Shown piece after piece: positions 40,860 to 61,554 of a stretch of 64,000 bases of DNA. The stretch covers positions 104,342,823 to 104,406,822 of the forward strand of contig NC_064822.1 in the NCBI RefSeq assembly GCF_024166365.1, given 5' to 3'. The position numbers and the translations under genes were made by a program. Within the stretch, counting starts at the first letter, position 1; each line of letters opens with the position of its first letter. Origin of the DNA: Elephas maximus indicus. Lineage: Eukaryota > Chordata > Mammalia > Proboscidea > Elephantidae. Under the pieces are notes generated by a model. It made no database searches and had not been told where the DNA came from. It saw only the letters and a program-made list of their open reading frames with translations.

Positions 40860-42940
40860 TCTCCTCTTTCCCTACCTAAGCAGTATATGGGAACACATGG
40901 CTCTTTCTTAAGGATGAAGCAGAAGTTGTTACTTTTCTGGACTTTTTTGCCTTGTTTCTTATCTCCTTCCAAGAAGAACTAGGCTAATAGTAGCCACACT
41001 GTGTCTGCTCTGTCATCCCTATCAGTCCCTGGTGTATGCACACAGCAGTCTTTTCCTCTTATCCGTCTGTTTTCTCTCTTAACCTGGAGAATAACATGAA
41101 TATGAAGCCAAAAGAACCCTAGTTTAGGATGGGGAGGGGTGAGAAGAATGACAACCTGTTTATAAGAAGAGAGTTATCTCTTTTCTGTGCTGTTGCTGTT
41201 AAGGGCCTTTGCCCTGCTGAGCTCTGTGTTTATAAAGGCAGGAGACTCCTCAGTGTTATTACACACTTGTGGGGTAGGCCCAGTGATACATCCATATCAC
41301 TGCTTTACTTTTTCCATTTTTTTCCTTAGGATTTAATAGTAGCCCCCACACTCTGACCACCAAAATTATGCTTTACGATCCCTCTTCCCTAGTGTCCACA
41401 AAGTGCCTTGTGGAACTCTGACAAGGAGGTGGAACCTACGGAAGTTTCTGCTCAAGACTTCAGATCCTCTTGGGTTTGGGTCCCAGGTATGACAGAAGGA
41501 AGGAAATGGTGACAGCCTGATATGGTTAGCAGCAAGTACCATAGTATTTGAGTCAGGAATGAGGGGACTGAGGAATCTCCCAGCCCTTCTGACTTTCACC
41601 CCTTTGGAATCTGGAAAGTGTCTGTTGTAGCATCAGTGGAGGTTTCACTGGCAGCAAAGAGGAGCACATATAAGAGCGGTGCCACCCAGCTGGCATTTAG
41701 TCAGCCACTTAGTTAAAGCTAAAGGGAGAGGAGCTCATCCAGAGCTGAAGAAGGCCAAGAGGCCTGACTTACAGTTCATCAGTCTTCCTCCTGCTGGCTG
41801 CCATTGGAGCTGAAATTGCAGTCACCACTCCGTGGGTTGTACTCTCCAACCCCCATCACTGACCCCAGGCCTGGGCTGAAGCCCAGAGTGTGTGCCATGT
41901 GCCGGGAGCGGGGGAGGGGGGGTTGTTGGCCTTGCTGACAAAATCCATTTGGAATTTCTCAAGGTTGTGGTTTGGGGCTTAAGTTTGCCACAGAGTGTGT
42001 CTGATGAAAGAAGAAGGAAAGCTAGAAACAGTCAAAGGAATACAAAGGAAGGAAATAGGAAAAAGCTGAAATATACTTGCTGGGACTCCGCTGGAGAGTC
42101 TCCTCACACTTCCTGAGTGTGAGAAATTCTCATTCCGGATAGTCTGTATCAATACTCTGTAGTCATACTGTGTGCCTATTCTAGCTGCACTCCCCTCTTC
42201 CCTTATACACACATTAAGCTTAGTCAGTGCCTGAACTGAGGATGGGGTATCTTGCTGCCTCCATCAAATTTCCAAACCAAGAATTCCCAATGCTCAAGTG
42301 GAAATTCGGGACATAAAGTACTGCCTTAACCCAATGCTCCTCAAAATTTCATGGCTACCGTGGTACGCCTCATCATTTCATCTAATTTCAAGGGTAATTT
42401 AAATAGCAGATATATCTATTGCCTAAAGGCGGAAAGAGAACCATTTCTACCTTCCCTGGCTGAGGAGATGACCTGTTAGGGTCCTCATCTGGCAGCCCCT
42501 TAAGCATGCAACCATTTGTAGTGTTCTAAGTGCACCATGCATATCCTTTTTCTGCATTGAATCTTGGAAAGATAACAATTTGTTTTCAGAGATACTGAGC
42601 TAGGATAAAAAGAGTTAAAAAAAAAAAGATGTTATCTGTAGTTATGATTATCTCTTAAAAGATAAAGAAATTATTTTACTAAGATTAAATGCAGAAGAAC
42701 CCTTAATAAGGAAGGACAAAACACGTAGGCAAATAATTCAGTGGAAGAGCATGCTGGTTTCCAGAACAAAATAATTCCTGTTTTGAGCATAGGAATCCCT
42801 TTTACATGTCGCCTATTAGCCTTGCATCTACCTCCCAAGTTCTCTGGTTTGGAGCCAGAGAGAAAAGCACGTGCTTTTTTGGGTCTAGGTTCAACATTGA
42901 GATATATAGTCAGGACTTGAAAAGTCCAGAACAGAGGTGA
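40860..42940. other. ARF3-WNT10B intergenic, no gene recognised
   Basis: Mixed sequence. No exon with flanking splice signals, no RNA gene and no clear repeat apart from short A-runs (42617-42628). Confidence 0.45.
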
Positions 42941-42955
42941 CTTCATGGTCTAGGG

Positions 42956-43169
42956 CAGAGGTCAACAAACTACAGCCAGAGGGCCAAATCTAGCCCTACA
43001 GCCTGTTTTTGTGAATTAGGTTTATTTGGACACAGGCATGCTCATTTACTTATCAATGTTCTGTGACTGCTTTTGGTCTACAATAGCAGAGTTGAGTAGT
43101 TGTGACAAAGCCCACAAGCCTAAGATATTAACCTTCTAGCCCTTTACAGAAAAAATGTGCTGATCCTTG
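42956..43169. mobile_element. hAT-Charlie-type non-autonomous DNA transposon
   Basis: Starts CAGAGGTCAACAAACTACAG and ends GTGCTGATCCTTG, imperfect inverted ends of a common old mammalian hAT family. The internal blocks TACAGCCTGTTTTTGTGAAT and GCAGAGTTGAGTAGTTGTGA match it. Eight-base target repeats GTCTAGGG (42948-42955) and TTCTAGGG (43170-43177) flank it with one mismatch. Confidence 0.8.
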
Positions 43170-43449
43170 TTCTAGGGCAGTGACTAAGGTGAACTCTAGA
43201 GTTGAGGCCTATAGAGAGAAAATAGGCCCTAGGTTTGAATGTCTAGCCCCTTCCACCTAGAAATCCCCTCTGCTTTTCCACACTAAAAGTTGCCAGCTAA
43301 GTCACTGGAGACTGTTTCAAATTCTTTGTGGGACCAGGCAGGATATGCATAAAGTTATTGAGTGTACAAGGTAGGAGAATTCACCTGGAAAAGAAGTCAT
43401 GGACTGGGATCCCAAGTGTGGGCAGAAATATATCACCATCTGCCTCCAC

Positions 43450-44184
43450 TGGTCCAGTAACTTAATTTATTTTAGTTACAAACAGGAACCAAGAACAAGT
43501 CTCAGTACAATAAATTATCCATTCCCACCCCTCCCGATGAAGAAGGAAAAAGAGGCTCAGAGAGTTTTTAGGTAAAACCCTTCCTTTGGAGGATCCCTCT
43601 TTAACATCTGAATGTAGGGAGACAGCTTCACTAAGGCCTGGACTGACAACTCTCTGAGGATTCAGGGGAGAGCACCTCCCATCGTGCTGTCCCTTCACCA
43701 AGAAAAGCCTTTTTATTGCTGTCTTCTGTTACCCCACAAGAGGGGGCCCAGGCTGCAGTAGTGGAGTTTTGGAACAGCAAGTAGGAGTGAGTGGTGTCTT
43801 TCTGGATACAGGACTTAAGGCTCCACACAATGCCTGGGGTTATCCCTCAAGTGAGAAGAGTGGTTAAACTATAGGTACTCCCCAGCCAAAAGAAATATGA
43901 ATCAGGGCTAAAGGGGCCCTGGGGTTGGGGGGCAATACAGTGCATTTCATCTTAGTCCATTCAGGTATTTAAGGAGCAGAAGAGGGATGACAGCTCCCCC
44001 CAGGCCCTCCAACTGAAGGGGAGAAGGCTGTACATCACAGACTCCACCTGGTACCCACCATCCCCAAAACTGTTTTCAGGGAGATACTTGGAGCTTCCAG
44101 GGACCAAGATTGACCCTGGACAGAAATCAGAGCAAAGGGCTGCAAAGGTGCCCCACTCACATGTTCCCACGGGGAGGCTGGCCC
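43450..44184 (-). other. WNT10B: WNT10B 3' untranslated region
   Basis: Minus-strand sequence from the WNT10B stop to about 15 bases past AATAAA at 43471-43466, about 0.73 kb. The signal context is CTAAAATAAATTAAG. No competing signal lies closer to the stop. Confidence 0.65.
43466..43471 (-). terminator. WNT10B: WNT10B poly(A) signal AATAAA
   Basis: TTTATT on the plus strand gives AATAAA on the minus strand, 0.71 kb after the stop codon. Confidence 0.65.
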
Positions 44185-49530
<5,346 letters not shown>

Positions 49531-50110
49531 GGAGTCGCCAAGGCTGCAAGGAGGGTACTGTGACCCAGACTGTGGCGCTGGGATACGCGGTCCAAGTGGC
49601 CAAGTCTTTCGTCATTTTTCTTTGCCTCAGTTTCCCCACTGAGAACAGGTGGCTGGAGGGCGCCTTTGGCAAGATGAGGACCGAACTGAGAACCGACTTC
49701 GGGAGTTGGGTAGGCTCAAGTGAAGGCCACAGCTTGAGAGCACGCAGGGCACTCGGAGCCGGCAGGAGAGGCGCGTCTGGTCGGCTGGGCTCCCGCCCAC
49801 CTCACAGCCCTGCGCCTGCCCCTTGGGAGGGGTCAGCCTTGGCCTGAATTTGGCCCTAGCAGAGGCTCGGGTAGCCCCAAAGGTCTTCAGTCAGCCCCTA
49901 GCTTCCCTCCGCTTGCAGGCATCCTTGCCTGCTGATGTCCCCTACCCTTACCCTTACCGTAATCCCCGGTTTGCACTTCGGGTGGCCCGGCTTCCTGCTC
50001 CACACTCGCAGATTTGCTTCGCACGTGGTGGGGGAGGCCTCGGGCTCCCAAACTGAGCCCAGCAGAGGGCAGCCAGGAAAGAGTTTGCCCTTGGGGGAAC
50101 CAACCCTCCC
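49531..50110. other. WNT10B-WNT1 intergenic, proximal part
   Basis: GC-rich single-copy-looking DNA with a CCCTACCCTTACCCTTACCG string at about 49939-49958. No exon is supported. Confidence 0.35.
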
Positions 50111-50313
50111 ACAAAAATCCCACTGCCATAGAGTCGATTTTGACTCACAGCTATCCTATACGGCAGAGTAGAACTGCCCCATAGAGTTTCCAAGGCTATG
50201 ATTTTTACCGAAGCAGACTGCCACATTTTTCTCCCGCGGAGTGGCTGGTATGTTCGAATCCCCGACTTTTCGGTCAGCAGCCGGGAGCCTAACCAGCGCA
50301 CCACCAGGGTTTC
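50111..50313 (-). mobile_element. AfroSINE, longer subtype
   Basis: Antisense: AATCCCACTGCCATAGAGTC, GTAGAACTGCCCCATAGAG, the extra block GCAGACTGCCACATTTTTCT, TTTTCGGTCAGCAGCCGGGA, GCACCACCAGGGTTTC. About 200 bases. Confidence 0.9.
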
Positions 50314-52359
50314 TTCTTGGGGGCAAACAGCCCTAAGGAGCTCTGGCGGCAGCGAAGGGGTTAGGCGCCACCGCGCTACTGCCTGACTCACCCTCGGAGC
50401 TCTAACCACTTCGGGCTATTTTTGCCAGAGAGGGGCCCCAGGCTTCCCAGCGGCCCCCCACCCCTGCCAGACCGCAGCCCAAGGCACGGCTGGCCCTGCG
50501 GACCCGAGGATGGCGCGTTGACTCAGAGACCAGCCCCAGGGGGAAGCAGAGCCACGGGGCTGATGCCCACAGCCACAGTCACCTCTTCCCTGGCAGTGGC
50601 CTGGCAGCTCTGCTGGGCTTCCAGTCCGTGTTACTGTAGGTCTTCCCTGGCGCTGCAGGGAGCACTTCTGTTCAGGGCACAGAGGGTCTGAAGGAGGAGA
50701 CCAGCCGCTTTCCTTGGGACAATTATTGACCACCTGTATGTGCCAGGCCTGAGTAGGCTGGGGAGGGGGAAGTCCCATAGTCCCTGACACTGGACAACAT
50801 AGACCATCATGGAGGGGTTGCTCTTCCCTGCTTCCCCACCTCTGGTAACCCTAGAGCTCTTGCCCCATCTCCCATTTTAGGGGCCAAGCACCAAGGCCTG
50901 TGTGGCTTTTGAGGCCACCAGAGTCGGCAAGCTCTATCTAGGTAGCTTTCATCCTGACACCTGGATTCAGTGACGCCCCTCATCAGTGTCTCCATCCTTC
51001 TTTCTGTGCTTCAGCCTGGAACCCCACTCAGTCTCCTGGAGGGGTGGGAATGAGGTTTCCTATGCCCCCTGTCTCCATGGGGACCTTGTGGACATTTGTC
51101 TTTCTGCATGTGTCTCTGGGTCTCCCTCAGGTGTCATGTTGCTTTTTGCCTTCTGATTCTACCCTGCTCAGGCTCCGGTATAGAGTCAGGTGCCCAGGAG
51201 GGGCCAGGGTCAGAACTACTACCCCTACTCCCAAAGTCTCAGTGACTCCCGAGCTCCCCAAGCAGGGCTATTTCAAATCCAAGGACCCATATCCCTACTC
51301 CCCCTCTCCACTGAAGCCCAATTCTGGGACAGGAGGCCACAGGCAGGCAGACTGGGTGGCCTGAGCTGGCCCACAGTGCCCTCAGCCCGACCGGCTGGCC
51401 TGAGTGCTGACCCACAGGCGGCTGGAGGGCGGGCGGGGGCGGGGGGAGGGGGCAGGCGGAGCCTGGAGAGGGCTCCGGGTGCACACCCATTGCCTAATAC
51501 CCCAAGCACGCGGCCAGCTCCAGGAAAGGGGAGGGGTGGGAACCAGGGAGACCTTGGGGCTTTGACTTGAGGAGGGAAGTAGGGGGCTGTCATCAATGAG
51601 GGGAGGGAGCCAGAGTGAACTAGTCCACTTTTCACTCCAAGAGGGGAGTCAAAGGCTGCCCTTCCCATCATGGGTATGGAGAGTATAGAGACAGCAATCT
51701 GGGAAGAACACTGGGGCCCTGGAGGGCGGGGGTCAAATAAAAGAGTGAGGGCCCCTGGAGATTGGGGTATCAAGCAACTGAGGCGGCGGCTAAAGCCAGG
51801 CACAGTCTCGGGAACCTCCTCTGCCTCCTCCCCTCCTGTTTGCCTTGGCCCGGGGTCCCGTGTGACTCATCTACTGCTGAGCCACTGATAGGGGCGGCCA
51901 GGCCCGGGGAACCCAAATTATAGGCCCGGGAGGGATGGATGCGCCCGCAGCGGTGAGCTCAGCTGTGCTGCCCACCCTCTGCCTCTCACGCCTTCTGTTG
52001 CAGTGCCGGAGGCCACCACCCAGAGGAACCAAAAATCCAAAGCCCGACTCTGCTGGACTCTTGGGATGCCCCTCCCCCCACATTCAGCAGTGGCCCCAAC
52101 AAATCTGTGGGATTACCCTAGACAGAACTCTGCTTGCTTCCCCACCCTAGGTTAATGGACGAGCTCAAGCAGGGAGTGCCGCCTGCTGGTGCTTTTAAGG
52201 AAGACAGCCTCCTTGGTCCACAAGCTCAGTTCTGGTCCTCTGCTTCCTCCTCAGACTCCAATGTCAAGGCAAAACCTCCTTCCCCTTCGACATCCCTCTC
52301 CTGTCCGCATTCCAGGAGGTTGGTTTATTACTGATTTTCTCCTTCAAGCCCTTAAAGTT
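50314..52359. other. WNT10B-WNT1 intergenic, candidate regulatory DNA only
   Basis: No exon or repeat is recognised. At 51855-51930 there is a compact run holding GTGACTCAT (AP-1/NF-E2 type), TGCTGAG, CTGATAGGGG and GGCCCGGGAGG. That could mark a conserved element, but this cannot be judged without alignment. Confidence 0.3.
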
Positions 52360-52662
52360 GTTGTGGTGGGAAGTGATAAAGAGAAAAATAAAGCAGGATA
52401 AGGGAGGTAGTAGGATTCTATTTTATATAAGGGGGGAGAGAGAAGGAAGTGAGGAAGCAAATGCACGGAGGTATCTGGGGAAGAACATTCCAGAAGACAG
52501 AGAAACAGGTGCAAAGACCCTAAGAGAGGAACATGCTTGGCATGTTCAAGGAATTGGTAAGGGTGCCAGTGAGACTGGAAGGGGGTGGCCCACAGGGGGA
52601 TGGTGGTAGGCAACGAAGTTGGAGGGTAAGGAGCAGAGTCAGATCATACAGGGCTTTGTAAA

Positions 52663-52834
52663 AGGACCCCTGTTGGCACAGTGGCTAAAGCACTCGACTG
52701 CTAACCAGAAGGTTGGTGGTCCAGCTCTGCCAGAGAAAGATGTGGCAGTCTGCTTCGTGAAGATTTACAGCCTTGGAAACCCTACAGGGTCACTATGAGT
52801 TGGAATCAGCTCCACAGCAGTGTTTTTTTTTTTT
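52663..52834 (+). mobile_element. AfroSINE inside LINE-2
   Basis: AGGACCCCTGTTGGCACAGT head, ACTGCTAACCAGAAGGTTGG, GATGTGGCAGTCTGCTTCGT (middle block of the longer subtype), ACCCTACAGGGTCACTATGA, then a T-run at 52822-52834. Sense orientation, opposite to the LINE-2 host. Confidence 0.88.
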
Positions 52835-53537
52835 TGCATGGGGCGGGGGGCGGGGCAGGAGGGAGGTTTAAGATTTTGGCTTTTACTATGAGTGAGATGG
52901 GGAACCACTGAAGAGTTCTAAGCAGAAGAATGAAAAGATCTGCCTTTTGTTTTAGAAGGGCTGGCTCTGGCTGCTAGGTGAATAAACTAGGGGAGAGGCA
53001 AAGGTAGAAGCAGGCAGAGTTGTTGGGAAGCTGTTAGGAAGCTCTTGCAGTAATTTAGGCAAGAAGTCCAGGGTAGTAGTAGCAAAATTCTGTGTGAATT
53101 TTGAAGGTAGAAGGGCAAGATTTGCTGAGAGATCAGGTGTGGAGAATAAAAAAAAGAGATGAGTCAAGGACGATTCCAAGATTTTTGTCCTGAGCAACTG
53201 AAAAGATGGAGTTACTATTTGCTGAGATGGGGATGACTGCAGAAAGAGGAGGTTAAGACAGGGGAGGGATCAGGGGTTCAGTTTTAGACATGCAAATTTT
53301 GAGATGCTTATTCAAGTGTTAGATATGCAAATCCAGAGTTCAGGGCTAGAGATATAAATTAGGGAGTGTGAGACTGGAGAAATTACCAAGTGAATGAGTG
53401 TAGACAGAGAAGTTCCAGAGTGAATCTGAGTGAGCCCCAGTGTTTAAAAATTGGGGACATGAGAAGGAACCAGATAAGGAGACTGAGAAGGTGAGCAGCC
53501 AATGACATAGGAATGCTGTTAGATGCCAGACACCTGT

Positions 53538-53670
53538 CTAGTTGGTTCCGACCCTACAGGACAGGATAGAACTGCCCCCATAGGGTTTCCAAAGAGCGGT
53601 GGGTGGATTTGAACTGCTGGCCTTTTGGTTAGCAGCCAAGCTCTTAACCATTACACCACCAGAGCTCCCA
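53538..53670 (-). mobile_element. AfroSINE inside LINE-2, truncated at its 3' end
   Basis: TAGTTGGTTCCGACCCTACA, GATAGAACTGCCCCCATAGG, CTTTTGGTTAGCAGCCAAGC, ACACCACCAGAGCTCCC. Short subtype, antisense. Confidence 0.88.
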
Positions 53671-54707
53671 GGTAAGAATAGGGTTCTAAAAACCAAGAGA
53701 GAAAGTATTTCAAGGAGACAGTGTTCAGCTGTGTCTGTTGGTCCAGAAAGGTTGATTAGGATAAGAACTGAGAATTGACTATTGGATAGGACAATACAAG
53801 GTCATTGATGATAGTGATAAGGAGATGTAGTGAGTTCAGAGACCTGACTGGGGTAGAAAGCACCTGATTTGGTGCTAATGATTAAAGCAACCTTTTTGAG
53901 TTTTGCAGTAAAAGAGAACAGAGAAATGGGGCAATCTTGAAAGACAATGTGGGATCAAACAAAGTTTTACAGTTTTTTAGATGGGAGCTATTACAGCATG
54001 TTTGCATACTGGTGGATTTGATCCAGAAGAGAGGTAAACTGATGGTGCAGGAAAGAAAGAGGGTCAATCGATGAGAGATTTGCTCTAAACAGAAATTCGG
54101 GCCAGATCATACTATGACCCAGCCCTTCCTCCTCTAGCCTGCTACTGCTGGTGGGTAGAATGGTGGAACAAAGGATACTGTCTCCTCTTCCCATCTGTTT
54201 GTCCCCACTGGTCACAGACACAAATTCCCTTCCTTCTAGCTCACCTGTTTGGTTCTATCAGTCCACTAGGTCAAAAGACATGACCCAGGCACAGTGGGGA
54301 GGAACTCCTAAGGGACAAAAGACAGGCTGCCCACGGTACATTGTCTATTCACTTAGGACATCTCTGCTGGGTGCCCTCTTCAGAGACTACTGGCTTTTGG
54401 ACCTGTGGAGGATACTGGGCCAGTACACCGTGTCCCTCAGGGATGAACCTTGGAGGGGCCAAGTACACTAGGCTGGGCAAAGAACATGGGAAGGACATAC
54501 CCCTCAAAAAATAACATACATATTTTTCTGGGTAAGGCTTCATTTGAGTTAATGAGTATCTTTGTCAAAATATTAAAGCCAGGAAGGTTAATTAAACTTC
54601 CTAGGCATTTTACGCCTTAGAATGGTTTTTCTGAATTAGAGAGGAGGCCTAGTCTTTTCTAAGACAGGATTCTTTGGGTCAGGCCTGTATAAATTACCCA
54701 ATCAGAA

Positions 54708-54880
54708 CCAAAAACCAAAAAACCAAACCCACTGCCATCGAGTGGATTCCGACTCATAGCAACCCTATAGAACAGAGTAGAATTGCCCCCTAGAGTTTCC
54801 AAGAAGCACCTAGCAGATTCGAACTGCCAACCTTTTGGTTAGCAGCTGTAGCACTTAACCACTATGCCACCAGGGTTTCC
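54708..54880 (-). mobile_element. AfroSINE with perfect 12-base target-site duplication
   Basis: Antisense full copy: AAACCCACTGCCATCGAGTG, AGAGTAGAATTGCCCCCTAG, CTTTTGGTTAGCAGCTGTAG, ATGCCACCAGGGTTTCC. It is bounded by ACCCAATCAGAA at 54696-54707 and again at 54881-54892, with no mismatch. That fixes the insertion borders and suggests a fairly young copy. Confidence 0.95.
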
Positions 54881-55025
54881 ACCCAATCAGAAAAAAAAAA
54901 GGCACCTTAAAACAAGGGAGATGAAAAAAAGAGGATCCAAAATGGAAGCAAGAAGAGCCTAAAGATCATTTTTACCTATATGCTGATTTTGAGATGGCCC
55001 AGGCTGTTGTTACTGCACACTCTCA

Positions 55026-55165
55026 AGCAGTTGGTAAGGTGGGAAGAGCATAGGCTTTGAGTCAAAACAGTCTGGGTTTTAATTTGGCTCTACCATTTAT
55101 TAGCTGCCTTAGACAACTGCCTAATCTGTTTTTTCCTCTGTAAAATGGGGAGAGGAGATATGTAA
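55026..55165 (+). repeat. MIR SINE
   Basis: Sense MIR: GAAGAGCATAGGCTTTGAGT, TTGGCTCTACCATTTATTAG, CTTCTGTAAAATGGGGAG-type core. Confidence 0.8.
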
Positions 55166-55342
55166 AGGAAGAGATCCTCTTTCCAGGGCCCATCTGTGTG
55201 TGCTAGTGGCACATGATAACCAGGCTGGCAGTGCCCTCTTTGTCCCAAGTAGGGAACAGCAGCCACTTCTTCAATAGGAGGCCAAGGTGACTTGAAGCTG
55301 AGCTGGAGTTTCTGGGAGGAAAAAGTGTACAATAAATGAAAT

Positions 55343-55520
55343 TCAGGGATGGATTATCCAATAAGCAAGGTAGGCATGGGCTTAATTGTGCTTACTTACT
55401 AATCTGTAGTGCACAATTTCACCTGGTTTTCACCACACATTAGTAAGTGCAATTAAAACAGTGCATACCTTGATTACTGCAAGCCAGTGCATACCATGCT
55501 TGCGGGTTCATCTGCCCCTG
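55343..55520. mobile_element. Palindromic hAT-type miniature transposon (MITE)
   Basis: A 178-base element. The left end CAGGGATGGATTATCCAATA and the right end (reverse complement CAGGGGCAGATGAACCCGCA) match over about 31 bases at most positions, continuing AAGCAAGGTAGG / AAGCATGGTATG. Inside, TTACTTACTAATCTG is mirrored by CACATTAGTAAGTGC, so the unit can fold on itself. Eight-base target repeats AATGAAAT (55335-55342) and AATGAGAT (55521-55528) fit hAT insertion. It has no coding capacity. Confidence 0.75.
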
Positions 55521-56224
55521 AATGAGATGGTCGCAGGCACTCTCAGTATCCCAGTGTGGTGAGAGTAAGCAGAGCCAGAGTTTTGGGAGAAGACAGACAC
55601 TTGATGACAGGCAGAAAAATCCAAAGAGAAGACAAACAGAGGTAGGAGTTCCCTATTCTGCGTTCAGTTCAGCCAGTGGCCCCTCTCTTCCCAGCCCTCT
55701 CGCCATACACACACCTGACATCTATTCCACTGCCCTTCCTTTCCAAGTCTAGTTCTCAGGGACTCAGCCACTCCAGGTTTTGCCCCTCTTGTTACCACCT
55801 TGTTTGTAAGCTAAGCCCCCTCCCCCAGGGACACACACCGGCGGGTGACACATCATAGGATGATGCAAGGTATGTAGGGCGACAGAGTGACACATACACG
55901 CATAATCTCCCCACGCACACACTCATCCACCCACCTCCACACAGTCCCAGACAGCTTTCCAACCCTCATTCAACCTTCTGGGTCTCTCCTGCCTGCAGTG
56001 GCCGCCTCCTTCCTGACACACAGATGAGCCGCCCCAGGCGGGGCTGTGTCGAGGTGACTCGATGACTCCTTTTGACCAGAGCTAAATTCCAAGATTCTTT
56101 AGAAGGGTCCCTAACTCCTCAGAACACAGAGTTTCTGCACACGCCTGCGTACGCGCTCTGGCTCTGGCGTGTGCCCTCAGAGCATATTCACGCACTTTCT
56201 CACATGCACTAACAATCGCATTGT

Positions 56225-56262
56225 CGTGCTTACACAGACACACACACGCACACACACACAGC
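56225..56262. repeat. (AC)n microsatellite upstream of WNT1
   Basis: Interrupted AC repeat (ACACAGACACACACACGCAC and on), about 0.9 kb before the WNT1 start codon. Confidence 0.85.
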
Positions 56263-56499
56263 CACTTGTCAGCTCCTTCCCGCCCACATGCGCAAACTGC
56301 CGCTGCCTCAGGTTTCTCTCTATGGCCGGACTCCCTGTGGTCAGCTCACCCACCAACCCACCCAGGGGATTTCCCTGACCACAACCCGACCTCCTCCCAC
56401 CCCCCAACCCAGGTCTCCCCCTTTTCCTTCCCAGTCCAGCCTTCAGGGGTTCCTGGGCGGGGAGGCATCTCCCCGGAGTCGCTGCCCAGAGCCACACCT

Positions 56500-60098
<3,599 letters not shown>

Positions 60099-60850
60099 GG
60101 CGCCGCGTGGATTCGCCCCTGGGAGCGTTCTCCTCCAGCCTTCCCCCAAAACAGACTCGCTGGCATCCTGTACGCGTCCATGCCTTTCCTCCAGCCACAC
60201 TCCCATCAGTGCATACGTATCCCAACTTCCCAACTCTTCCACCTCCTCCTACCTGGGGATTTCTCAAACCACTTGCCTGGGGCAGCATGAACCCTCTAGC
60301 CACCCTGAGGGACCTGCCCGACCTACCTCCCTCCCTCTCCGCGGGAGACCCTTTGTTGCACTGCCCCCCTGCATGGTCAGGAGGTGAGAGAAGGGGGTTC
60401 GTCCCCTCCCCCATCCAGGGTCAGCTCCTGACGGTGTTTCTCTGCTTCCTCCGTCACGCCAGCGACCTCTCTGCGTCTTTCCTTCTCCTGTTTCCTCCTT
60501 TTTCTCCAGGTCCCCACATGCCCCTCCAATTCTCCTGCCAAGGGTGCAGACCCTGAACCCACACCTGGACATCAGGGCCTTTCTCCTCCCCACCTACAGC
60601 TGAAACGGGAGGTTCCAGAGTGAAAGGGCAGCTGTGGTGATGTGGAAAATGAGGTTGGGGGGCCCAGCAGAAATGCCCCCATCCTCCCAGCCTCGGTAGT
60701 AGAGCCATTGAACAGCTGTGAGCCATGCCTCCCTGAGTCACCTCCTACCCCTTCCTGTCCTGCCTCCTCATCAGCGTGTAAATAATTTGCACTGAAACGT
60801 GGTCACAAAGCCGAGAGTTTGGATGTTGTAAATAAAACTATTTATTGTGC
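60099..60850 (+). other. WNT1: WNT1 3' untranslated region
   Basis: C/T-rich sequence from the stop to just past AATAAA. Open frames in it (both strands) are compositional. Confidence 0.8.
60831..60836 (+). terminator. WNT1: WNT1 poly(A) signal AATAAA
   Basis: AATAAA in the context GTTGTAAATAAAACTATTTA, 0.73 kb after the stop codon, followed by the GT-rich ATTGTGCTGGGTT. This matches the known short WNT1 3' UTR. A second AATAAA at 61060-61065 could serve as a minor downstream site. Confidence 0.85.
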
Positions 60851-61354
60851 TGGGTTCCAGCCTGGTTCACAGAGACTACCCCCGCCCCAACCCAGTCACT
60901 CTCCATTCTGCTCTCATTTTACCCTCTAGCCTTCTCTGGTCTCCTCTTTTCTACTCCCCAGTCTCTCAAACATGCCTTTGCCTACCGGAATCAGTATTTC
61001 CTTCCACTGTTGCTATTAGTGGACTCTCGCCCCCACCAATGTAGCATCTTCCTCTGCAGAATAAAATCTCTATTTTTATCAATGACTTGGTGGCTTTTAC
61101 TTAAATCTAGAACACACCATTGTTTGTGGTACCCACTTCCCCCTCCTTTGACCACTTCCAGACTTGGGGTGCTTACTTCTCAAACAAATAGGGTACAATG
61201 CTAGAAGACTTGTTTCCTGGCCCTGAAAGAGGACCCTGAGATTCTGACCCTTGGTTGACCCTAACGAGGCCACTGCGGATCCAGGTCTCCTGAGAAAAGA
61301 GGCTGGTCAGGAGCCAAGAGACCCTGCAGGGTTCTTCCTGTTCTATTCTTCATG

Positions 61355-61490
61355 AACTGGCCACATGATCTGGGGGAAGTTCTTACCTGTGTCTCAGTTT
61401 CTTCACTTGCTGAATGGAAATTAAACAAATTGAGCCTACCTTTCTCACCTGGAAGAGTTGTTGTGAAAATAGCTACAATTAAGTGTTAGC
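61355..61490 (+). repeat. MIR SINE
   Basis: Sense MIR right half: TGGCCACATGATCTGGGGGA, GTGTCTCAGTTTCTTCACTT, GAAGAGTTGTTGTGAAAATA. Confidence 0.7.
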
Positions 61491-61554
61491 TGGTTGTTTC
61501 TTTGTGGGGTAAAGAGCTGTGAGCACATTCTGAAATGTAGAAAGAGAAATCCAA

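Larger units (their letters stand above)
52360..54066 (-). repeat. Long LINE-2 copy carrying two nested AfroSINEs
   Basis: About 1.4 kb of L2 plus two insertions. The plus strand has, in order, GAACATTCCAGAAGACAGAG, TCATACAGGGCTTTGTAAA, GGCTGGCTCTGGCTGCTAGG, GCTCTTGCAGTAATTTAGGC, GTTCAGTTTTAGACATGC, GATATAAATTAGGGAGTG, CTGAGAATTGACTATTGG and TTACAGCATGTTTGCATAC. These are antisense L2 blocks spanning its C-terminal coding part and 3' UTR. Confidence 0.85.

Noticed and set aside
49939-49958. CCCTACCCTTACCCTTACCG string resembling telomere-type repeats
   Set aside because: Only about three imperfect units, not TTAGGG phase-stable, and set in ordinary GC-rich DNA.
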